Shown: one piece after another, positions 7,200 to 12,607 of the stretch
Numbering within the stretch: the stretch's first letter is position 1
How the letters are laid out: every line of letters starts with the position of its first letter
NCBI GenBank assembly: GCA_021819255.1
Contig: JAKART010000024.1
Location: 1 to 12,607 of the forward strand
Length of the DNA stretch: 12,607 nt
Direction of reading: 5' to 3'
DNA from: Acidobacteriota bacterium
GTDB lineage: Bacteria > Acidobacteriota > Terriglobia > Terriglobales > Acidobacteriaceae
Notes under the pieces: model-generated
What the model saw: the letters and a program-made list of their open reading frames with translations, nothing else
The model's database searches: none
What the model was told of the DNA's origin: nothing
Made by a program: the position numbers and the translations under genes

Positions 7200-8531
7200 A
7201 TGTATGATTTAGCATTTGTGCGGGAGAATCTTCCGCAGCTTGAAGAAAGGCTGAGCCTGCGCGGAGTTGACCCGTCTCTGCTGCGCGGATTCTCCGCTTT
7301 GGACGCGGAGCGCCGGACGGCCATCACGGAGGCGGAGACGCTCAAGGCCCAGCGCAACTCCCTTGCCGCGGAGTTTGGCCGGCTGAAGCGCGAGGGGGCG
7401 GAGACATCTGCTGTCGCGGCAAAGACATTGGCCCTCAAGGAGAAGACCGAACGGCTGGAGGCGGTTGCGGCTGCGGCCGATCAAAAGCTGCGGTCGCTGC
7501 TGGCGACCCTTCCCAACCTTCCCCACCAGTCGGTCCCGGTGGGAACCTCCGAGCATGAGAACGTCTGTGAAAAGACGTGGGGCGAGATTCCGAGCTTTGA
7601 CTTCCCTGCCAAACCCCACTGGGAGATCGGCGAGCAGCTTGGGATCCTGGACTTTGAGCGCGCGGCCAAGATCTCCGGGGCGCGGTTTGTCCTGCAACTT
7701 GGCTCGGGTGCCCGGCTGGAACGCGCCCTGACCAACTTCATGCTCGACCTGCATACCAAAGAGCATGGCTACGTGGAGGTTCTTCCGCCAAGCCTGGTGA
7801 ACTCCCGCTCGCTGTTCGGAACCGGCCAACTGCCAAAGTTTGCAGAGGATCTCTTCCATTGCGATGACAAAGGTTCTTACGTGGCCGGTGAGTTTCAGGA
7901 GAGCGACCATTGGCTGATTCCCACGGCTGAGGTTCCGGTGACCAACATCTTCCGCGACGAGATCATCGACCTGTCCAACGGTTCCATCAGTTTTACCGCG
8001 TGGACGCCGTGCTTTCGCTCGGAAGCCGGCTCGCACGGCAAGGACACGCGCGGCATGATCCGTCAGCACCAGTTCCAGAAGGTGGAGCTGGTGAAGTTCA
8101 CTCGTCCGGAAGACTCCTGCGCCGAGCATGAAGCCCTTACGCGGCACGCCGAAGCGGTGCTGGAGCGCCTGGACCTGCCCTACCGGAGGATACTGCTCTG
8201 CACCGGAGATATGGGATTCAGTTCCGCCAAGACCTATGATCTGGAGGTATGGCTCCCTGGCCAGCAGACCTACCGCGAGATCTCTTCCTGCTCCAACTTC
8301 GAGGGCTTCCAGGCCCGGCGAGCCAACATTCGTTATCGCCCGGCCGGGGCCAAAAAGGCTGAGTTCGTGCATACTCTCAATGGCAGCGGTCTGGCCATTG
8401 GCCGCACCTACCTGGCCATCCTGGAGAACTACCAGCAGGCCGACGGCTCGGTCCGGATTCCGGAGGCCCTGCGGCCGTACATGAACGGCGAGCCGGTCAT
8501 TACCCGCCAATCCCTGGGGCGTGCTTTATGA
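7200..8531 (+). CDS. serS: Seryl-tRNA synthetase
   Basis: This 443-aa class II aminoacyl-tRNA synthetase charges tRNA-Ser (and tRNA-Sec where present) with serine in the cytosol. The N-terminal region (about 1-110) is the tRNA-binding coiled coil, rich in heptads ([19 protein letters not shown]). The catalytic core shows motif 2, [20 protein letters not shown], from about residue 269, followed by [10 protein letters not shown]. Motif 3 is [19 protein letters not shown] near 394-411. The [20 protein letters not shown] segment and the C-terminal PEALRPYM are also typical. Length is normal and the key arginines are present. The ATG at 7200 begins the standard [11 protein letters not shown]-terminus. 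Its stop overlaps the next gene's start by 4 bp (ATGA), so the two are translationally coupled. Confidence 0.98.
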   Translation: MYDLAFVRENLPQLEERLSLRGVDPSLLRGFSALDAERRTAITEAETLKAQRNSLAAEFGRLKREGAETSAVAAKTLALKEKTERLEAVAAAADQKLRSLLATLPNLPHQSVPVGTSEHENVCEKTWGEIPSFDFPAKPHWEIGEQLGILDFERAAKISGARFVLQLGSGARLERALTNFMLDLHTKEHGYVEVLPPSLVNSRSLFGTGQLPKFAEDLFHCDDKGSYVAGEFQESDHWLIPTAEVPVTNIFRDEIIDLSNGSISFTAWTPCFRSEAGSHGKDTRGMIRQHQFQKVELVKFTRPEDSCAEHEALTRHAEAVLERLDLPYRRILLCTGDMGFSSAKTYDLEVWLPGQQTYREISSCSNFEGFQARRANIRYRPAGAKKAEFVHTLNGSGLAIGRTYLAILENYQQADGSVRIPEALRPYMNGEPVITRQSLGRAL

Positions 8532-8905
8532 ATACCCTGCGCAGTTACATTTTTTGGACCTACGAACGCGGCAGCTTCCACTACGACGTGATGGTCACCC
8601 TGATTCTGCTCTTCCTCTTTCTTTCCCCGCGCTGGATCGACTTCAAAGACAAACCGGTAGAGCAGGCGCCGCTGCAGCACAGCGAGGTGCTGGTGAAGGC
8701 GGCTCACGGCGAGGACGAGGAACCCACCTTCATCTATGAGATACGCGTCGACGATCTGCACGGCGCAAAATCCGATGCTGACCTGCGTCAGGCCATTCTC
8801 GATGTGGTAGAGCCGATCGCCGGCGGCGTCACCGTGAAGAACTACTCTCCCGTGGTAGACGCCAAAGGCCACGTTGTCGCCTATGATGCCACCATTGTCC
8901 GTTAG
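8528..8905 (+). CDS. Small membrane-anchored protein of unknown function
   Basis: This encodes a 125-aa protein with a short cytoplasmic N-terminus ([11 protein letters not shown]), one hydrophobic segment at about 21-34 ([14 protein letters not shown]), then a soluble domain likely outside the inner membrane. The soluble part has an acidic [20 protein letters not shown] stretch and a C-terminal [20 protein letters not shown] strand pair. The one-pass topology is loosely like ExbD/TolR accessory proteins, but I see no firm family match. The start overlaps the serS stop (ATGA), so it is made with SerS, and a LolA-like gene follows on the same strand. An envelope role is plausible, but function is unknown. 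Confidence 0.8.
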   Translation: MNTLRSYIFWTYERGSFHYDVMVTLILLFLFLSPRWIDFKDKPVEQAPLQHSEVLVKAAHGEDEEPTFIYEIRVDDLHGAKSDADLRQAILDVVEPIAGGVTVKNYSPVVDAKGHVVAYDATIVR

Positions 8906-8939
8906 ATCCAAAGCCAGATCCGAAAGCAGATCCGAAAGC
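8904..8939 (+). repeat. 12-bp tandem repeat, three units, at the stop codon
   Basis: AGATCCGAAAGC is repeated exactly at 8916-8927 and 8928-8939, preceded by the variant AGATCCAAAGCC at 8904-8915. The array begins inside the TAG stop (8903-8905) and runs directly into the hairpin at 8936-8980. It is probably slippage, and a likely source of strain variation. Confidence 0.8.
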
Positions 8940-8980
8940 TGCGGCCGGACCCGTGGAAACCTGCCGGCCGCCCGGAGCTT
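8936..8980 (+). terminator. Strong GC hairpin after the serS operon, T-tract missing
   Basis: GCGGCCGG (8941-8948) pairs perfectly with CCGGCCGC (8964-8971) around a 15-nt loop. The flanking AAGCT (8936-8940) also pairs with AGCTT (8976-8980) across a 4-nt bulge. It begins 31 nt past the stop of the 125-aa gene. No T-run follows, so it is not a classic intrinsic terminator; it could act as an mRNA stabiliser or attenuate reading into lolA. Confidence 0.4.
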
Positions 8981-9075
8981 ACCCCCACCGGCGTTCCTGC
9001 GCATCCAACAACCTCTGCGGATCCACAAACCGAAGCCATGCAACGCCCGCAAACCCGAATCCAAACACTTTTGTG

Positions 9076-9096
9076 GGCCGGCGTCGTAAGCCGGCC
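9076..9096 (+). repeat. Perfect 7-bp inverted repeat before the lolA-like gene
   Basis: GGCCGGC (9076-9082) and GCCGGCC (9090-9096) flank a 7-nt loop GTCGTAA. The hairpin ends 19 nt before the ribosome site of the next gene. Together with the hairpin at 8936-8980 these are the main structures in the 225-bp spacer 8906-9130, in which I see no convincing gene or clear -10/-35 pair. Confidence 0.5.
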
Positions 9097-9130
9097 AAAC
9101 TCAAGCAGTCGATGCAGGAGATCAAAGCTC

Positions 9131-9838
9131 ATGTTCCACCGCCCGATTCTCTCCACAGCCCTGGCCCTCAGCTTCCTTCCCAGCGCGCTATCCGCTCAGT
9201 CCAACTCGTCTCATCTGAACGCGATCCTGCAACAGATGAACCAAGCCAGCAAGCAGTTCCGCAGCGCTCGCGCCCAGATGAACTGCCAGTACTACGAGCG
9301 CGTGGTCCGCGACACCACGACCCAGACCGGCTCAATCTACTTCCTGCGCAAAGGAGCAGCCATCCAGATGGGCGTGGTGATCGATGGTCCGGACGGCAAG
9401 CCACAGAAGGTGGTCCAGTACAAAGACGGCCTGCTCGAACTCTTCGATCCGGGTGTCAATCAACTCACAGTGCTGCACGCCGGCTCCAACCAGGCGCAGG
9501 AGGAGCGGTACATCACACTGGGTTTTGGCGGCAGCGGCGCGGACCTGGAAAAGTCCTGGAAGATCCTGGACCTGGGGCCAGAAAAGCTCAGTGAGGGGAG
9601 CAAACAGGTGCAGACGGAAAAACTGGACCTGGTCAGCAAAGATCCGGATGAGAAGAACTTCACCCACATCACCATCTGGGTGGATCCCTCCCGTGCGCTC
9701 TCCCTGCGGCAGATCTTCTACCTCAGCAACGATGACCGCAGGACCTGTAATTACTCAGAGATCCAGTCCAACGGTCACATCGACATGAAACCCTTCGCGA
9801 TCCGGAAGAACTCCCACACCAGCATCGTCAACCACTAG
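9131..9838 (+). CDS. lolA: LolA-like outer-membrane lipoprotein carrier protein
   Basis: This 235-aa secreted protein resembles the LolA/LolB-type periplasmic lipoprotein carriers of acidobacteria. Residues 1-21 are a signal peptide (MFHRP, hydrophobic LSTALALSFLPSA, then LSAQ). The mature part begins NAILQQMNQASKQFRSARAQ and continues with the beta-rich LolA pattern: YERVVRDTTTQTGSIYFLRK, GLLELFDPGVNQLTVL, ITLGFGGSGADLEKSW, KLDLVSKDPDE and ITIWVDPSRALSLRQIF. LolA receives lipoproteins from LolCDE and hands them to the outer membrane. The ATG at 9131 has AGGAG at 9116-9120; the frame is open from 9038 but the extra 31 residues would precede the signal peptide. Its TAG stop lies within the CTAG that borders the palindromic element downstream. 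Family membership is likely; lipoprotein cargo is inferred. Confidence 0.82.
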   Translation: MFHRPILSTALALSFLPSALSAQSNSSHLNAILQQMNQASKQFRSARAQMNCQYYERVVRDTTTQTGSIYFLRKGAAIQMGVVIDGPDGKPQKVVQYKDGLLELFDPGVNQLTVLHAGSNQAQEERYITLGFGGSGADLEKSWKILDLGPEKLSEGSKQVQTEKLDLVSKDPDEKNFTHITIWVDPSRALSLRQIFYLSNDDRRTCNYSEIQSNGHIDMKPFAIRKNSHTSIVNH

Positions 9839-9952
9839 ACCATTTTCCCTGATGATGGGTGTACGGAAGCGGGCGTTCAGTGGCGTTTTCATTGAGGAAA
9901 ACGCCCACAGGAGTCGTTCCCCTTGCTTACGCCTTCAGGGAAAATGGTCTAG
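9835..9952. mobile_element. 110-bp MITE-like palindromic element flanked by CTAG
   Basis: ACTAGACCATTTTCCCTGA (9834-9852) and TCAGGGAAAATGGTCTAGT (9935-9953) are perfect 19-bp inverted repeats. A second perfect pair, GGCGTTTTC (9882-9890) and GAAAACGCC (9897-9905), shares exactly the same centre at 9893.5, so the whole piece folds into one long imperfect hairpin. CTAG at both outer edges (9835-9838 and 9949-9952) looks like a target-site duplication (CTAG or TA), bounding a 110-bp unit at 9839-9948. There is no coding capacity for a transposase. A bidirectional terminator is the alternative reading, as it lies between convergent genes, but no T-tract follows either stem. Confidence 0.6.
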
Positions 9953-11390
9953 TTTGCGGCAGCAACGCCATAGCCCCCAGAACGATCACCACCGGAAAGC
10001 ACTCCAGCGTGTAGCGCGGCTCGGAGTTATCCAGCGTCAGCAACAGGGCAATGCGGAGCGCCACAAACGCCAGCATCACGAAGACCATCAGCTCCCCGCC
10101 AAGGCATCGTCGTTGCGCCCAGCGCAGCAGGCCAAACAGAGCCAGCGCCAAATAAAGAGCGTTGACGAGCGCGTAGGCTGCCTCCTCGGCGGACTGCCTC
10201 GGATGAAGAGAAAACCTCCACCAGTCCACCGGCATGGCCAGAAACTCCAGCCTGGGACGAAGCCACATATCCAGTTCCCGAGCCATCGGTAATCCAAGGT
10301 AGTAGCGCACCGGGTGGGTGGCGATCCGCTGGTTCGCAATCCGCGCGAACTCCGCATCCAGCTCCGGAGTTGCGGTCAATATCTGGTTGTAGCCATCAAA
10401 GACCTCCTGGGTCTCCCGTCTCTGCTGCGGGTTGTCGATAGCCCGGGCGGGAAGATCGCGCATGTGGATTGGATCATCGTCGTACCTCCAGTAGATATCG
10501 AGGTTGGATTTGTACTCAATCGCCCAGCTTCGGTACCAGCGGTTGAATCCAAACGGCGGCTGCTCATCAGGGTCCTGTGCATAGCGCGGCGCCAGCGGCT
10601 GGAGCACGTGGAAGACCCTCCAGTTGCGCGCTCCCCACGCCAGCAGCGGCAGCAGAAACAGCAAACCGGCCGCCGTGGCCGGCCAAAAACGCCCCATCAA
10701 GCCCACCCCCTGCCGGGCTCCGGTTCGCCAGCACACCCACAGCATGGCGGGCAAGACCACAGCCGCCAGAAGACCCTGGTCCGGCCGGAGCAGCACGGCC
10801 CAGGCGAGGGAACATCCGATCACCGCCGTCCAGACCCCGGCCTCACCTCTGCAACTCCACTTTTCCTGCCTGCAGCAGGCTTCCCATCTCTCCAGGGCAA
10901 ACAAGGTGGTGACCACGCAAAAGACGCTGAGAGACTCCGGCAGGAGGACAACCGTGAGGTTGGCGGTAAACGGACACAGAGCCGCCAGCCAGACCGCGGC
11001 CAGCCCTACCCGGGCCGGGCTCGCCCCCGAAGTCTCCGCGGCCCCCGCCACCCTTTGCGCCAGGCTGGCGGAGAGCAGCCCCAGCAGAGCGCATCCCAGC
11101 AGATCCAGCGTCATCTGGGCCCAGAGGATGAAGACGGGGTGAAACCGGCCAGACAGCGCATCGCAGGCCGCTAGAAAAAGCGGGTATCCGGGCAGACGAA
11201 TCAGCGTGGGCTGCAGGGGCGTTCCAGCGTATCCATAGAAGTGGTGCGCGAGAAGATTACGGGCCAGCGCAGTATAGATCCAGGAGTCGCCGGAGGCCGC
11301 GGTGCGCAGTCGAAAGAAGAACAGCAGACGCAGCCCTGCGCCGGTCGCAAGCGCCGCGCCCCAGCCAAGTTTCAATCTCGCCTTATCCAC
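9927..11390 (-). CDS. GT-C fold membrane glycosyltransferase (GT39/ArnT-like)
   Basis: This 487-aa polytopic inner-membrane protein has about ten hydrophobic segments, consistent with the dolichyl/undecaprenyl-phosphate-sugar mannosyltransferase-like superfamily. The first periplasmic loop has the acidic GDSWIYTALARNLL (Asp35), which fits the GT-C catalytic position, followed by RLPGYPLFLAA. Later features are the LLPESL loop, VLLRPDQGLL and, near the end, NSEPRYTLECFPVVIVLGA, as in many family members. Such enzymes move a sugar from a lipid carrier to a protein, lipid or glycan; the acceptor is not evident. The start is GTG at 11390 with AGGA about 9 nt upstream. The last seven codons and the stop (RPFSLKA) fall in the palindromic element at 9839-9952, so the C-terminus appears to have been replaced by it. 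Confidence 0.82.
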   Translation of the reverse strand: MDKARLKLGWGAALATGAGLRLLFFFRLRTAASGDSWIYTALARNLLAHHFYGYAGTPLQPTLIRLPGYPLFLAACDALSGRFHPVFILWAQMTLDLLGCALLGLLSASLAQRVAGAAETSGASPARVGLAAVWLAALCPFTANLTVVLLPESLSVFCVVTTLFALERWEACCRQEKWSCRGEAGVWTAVIGCSLAWAVLLRPDQGLLAAVVLPAMLWVCWRTGARQGVGLMGRFWPATAAGLLFLLPLLAWGARNWRVFHVLQPLAPRYAQDPDEQPPFGFNRWYRSWAIEYKSNLDIYWRYDDDPIHMRDLPARAIDNPQQRRETQEVFDGYNQILTATPELDAEFARIANQRIATHPVRYYLGLPMARELDMWLRPRLEFLAMPVDWWRFSLHPRQSAEEAAYALVNALYLALALFGLLRWAQRRCLGGELMVFVMLAFVALRIALLLTLDNSEPRYTLECFPVVIVLGAMALLPQTRPFSLKA

Positions 11391-11460
11391 TTCCCTGCAT
11401 CCTATCTGTTTCCGACCGGAGCCGAGAAGCAGCGCGCGGCTCTCGTCGATCTGGAATCGG

Positions 11461-11466
11461 TATTAT
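11461..11466 (+). promoter_or_regulatory. Candidate -10 box of the GH18-like gene
   Basis: TATTAT (5 of 6) lies 27 nt before the ATG at 11494. No good -35 is visible 16-18 bp upstream, and no clear Shine-Dalgarno sequence precedes the ATG. The 103-bp spacer 11391-11493 should also hold the divergent glycosyltransferase promoter, which I cannot place. Confidence 0.3.
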
Positions 11467-11493
11467 CTTAAGAAGTACGCCTTTTCCCTGTCG

Positions 11494-12607
11494 ATGAAAA
11501 AACAAGTCTTCTACGACCCGCAGCGCAAACGCTGGAAACGATTGCGGCGCTTATTTGACGTGCTGGCGCTTCTGGGCGCCGCCGTCGGGATCGTCTTTGT
11601 GGTGGGCCTGGTGAGAATGAAGCCGATGCAAGGCTTGAACTTTCACTCCGTCACCCGGCGCTACCGTGCCCTTTCAAATCCTCCCGCTCCTGAGTTGCGC
11701 TCCCGGGAAAAGCTGAATCGTTCGGCCCATCGCAAGACCAACCTGAAGCCCTCCGACGTGGTTCTGAACCAGGGTGAAGGTCTGCGCGCCGCCTTCTATA
11801 CCGATCTTGACCCCGGCAGCTATGCCTCCTTCAAAGAGCACGTCAAGCAGATCGACCTGCTCTTTCCCGAGTGGCTCCACGTGCTGAGCGCGGACGGATC
11901 GCTGACCGCCTACACCTCGGACGAGACTCCTTTCGCCGTGGTCGACTCGGCCGGGGTCCATGGCGTTGATCACCAGAACAAGATTCTTCGCACCATTCAG
12001 GATGCTCGAGAAGACACCGAGATCTTCCCTATGGTGAACAACTACAGCCCGACGGAAGGCGTCTTCGAGCCGAGCGTGGAACAGTTCCTGCTGAGCCCGG
12101 AGGCTCGCGGCAAATTCATTCACCAGATCGATCTCTTTCTCAACACCAACACGCGCTACCGGGGCCTCGACCTGGACTTCCAGGCCCTGCCGGACGACGC
12201 CCAGATAGCGTACAGCCAGTTGGTGGGGGCGCTGTACGCCGACTTCCAATCTCGGCATCTGCGCCTTTACATCAACGTTCCGGTGGATCCCGGCAGCCTG
12301 GACCTGAAGTATCTGGCTGCCCACTCCGACGGCCTGATTTTGATGAACTACGGGCAACATCAGTGGGGCACCGATCCCGGACCCATCGCGGGTCAAGATC
12401 AGTTTGAAGACAACCTGCGCGCCCTGATGAAGGTTGTTCCATTGCAGAAGATCATCTGCTCCATCGGCGGCTACGGTTACGACTGGACCAACCCTATACC
12501 CCCGCCTCCGCAGTACAAGCACGGCCGCAGAGTTGGCCCGGTGACTCGGCCGGGACCGACCGTCTACACCACCACGATGCTCTCCACCCAGGAAGCCTGG
12601 CAGGCGG
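11494..12607 (+). CDS. Membrane-anchored GH18-like protein, 3' truncated (probable deacetylase/glycosyltransferase fusion)
   Basis: The frame opens with MKKQVFYDPQRKRWKRLRRL and stays open for 371 codons to the window end. A basic N-terminus precedes one membrane segment (about 21-40, DVLALLGAAVGIVFVVGLV), so the rest is extracytoplasmic. From about residue 95 it follows the GH18 (chitinase-like) barrel: LRAAFYTDLDPGSYASF, LFPEWLHVL, FPMVNNYSPTEGVF, the catalytic-strand equivalent YRGLDLDFQALPDDAQ (about 222-237), LRLYINVPVD, DGLILMNYGQHQW and KIICSIGGYGYDW. The usual catalytic Glu is Gln230. In related long envelope proteins this N-terminus is followed by a NodB polysaccharide deacetylase and a GT2 glycosyltransferase; that continuation is inferred, not seen. 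It may take part in exopolysaccharide synthesis. Confidence 0.75.
   Translation, partial: MKKQVFYDPQRKRWKRLRRLFDVLALLGAAVGIVFVVGLVRMKPMQGLNFHSVTRRYRALSNPPAPELRSREKLNRSAHRKTNLKPSDVVLNQGEGLRAAFYTDLDPGSYASFKEHVKQIDLLFPEWLHVLSADGSLTAYTSDETPFAVVDSAGVHGVDHQNKILRTIQDAREDTEIFPMVNNYSPTEGVFEPSVEQFLLSPEARGKFIHQIDLFLNTNTRYRGLDLDFQALPDDAQIAYSQLVGALYADFQSRHLRLYINVPVDPGSLDLKYLAAHSDGLILMNYGQHQWGTDPGPIAGQDQFEDNLRALMKVVPLQKIICSIGGYGYDWTNPIPPPPQYKHGRRVGPVTRPGPTVYTTTMLSTQEAWQA

Noticed and set aside
7209..8510. A 433-codon open frame on the minus strand antisense to serS
   Set aside because: It lies wholly opposite a certain serS gene, has no recognisable domain, and its length is a by-product of high-GC codon use.
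10314..11174. A 286-codon plus-strand open frame opposite the glycosyltransferase gene
   Set aside because: The composition is Arg/Pro/Gln-rich without domains, while the minus strand gives a coherent polytopic membrane protein.
11674..12522. A 282-codon minus-strand open frame at the right edge
   Set aside because: The plus strand here encodes the GH18-like protein, recognisable by motif order and open to the window end.
1..12607. CRISPR array, toxin-antitoxin pair or defence system
   Set aside because: No regularly spaced repeats of suitable length and no gene pair with such domains are present; any island cargo lies outside the window.

Overview
The window looks like a chromosomal segment of a GC-rich Gram-negative bacterium, most likely an acidobacterium (Terriglobales/Acidobacteriaceae type). 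That placement is inference. It rests on a LolA-type carrier with the GFGGSG core, a serS-linked 125-aa membrane protein, a large periplasmic TPR protein, and an N-terminally GH18-like envelope protein whose start is typical of polysaccharide deacetylase/glycosyltransferase fusions. No rRNA is present to confirm it.

Layout. Positions 1-1690 are the end of an integrated mobile element: a small excisionase-like HTH gene and a complete tyrosine recombinase gene, whose 3' end faces the 3' end of a tRNA-Glu(TTC) gene on the minus strand (1688-1762). The xis-int-att order resembles lambda. The rest of the element lies beyond the left edge. Positions 1763-7190 are a minus-strand housekeeping block, purH > TPR protein > dGTPase-like HD hydrolase > tRNA-Glu. 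From 7200 a plus-strand block runs divergently from purH: serS, a 4-bp-overlapping small membrane protein gene, then a LolA-like carrier. A minus-strand GT-C type membrane glycosyltransferase (9927-11390) converges on it. At the right edge a plus-strand gene (11494 to beyond the end) encodes a membrane-anchored GH18-like protein truncated by the window.

How they fit together. purH (purine synthesis), the dGTPase (dNTP pools), serS and tRNA-Glu are core metabolism and translation genes. The lolA-like, glycosyltransferase and GH18-like genes point to envelope biogenesis. The TPR protein is secreted, with unknown role.

The most interesting item is a 110-bp palindromic element (9839-9948) between the convergent lolA-like and glycosyltransferase genes. 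It has perfect terminal inverted repeats, is bounded by CTAG on both sides, and supplies the last codons and stop of the glycosyltransferase. It behaves like a MITE, and removing it in silico gives two clean genes overlapping tail to tail. Other points: a probable leaderless serS transcript, helically phased repeats beside the tRNA att site, an in-frame duplication in the PurH interdomain linker, and a Gln in place of the catalytic Glu in the GH18-like domain. I did not find a clearly new multi-gene system.
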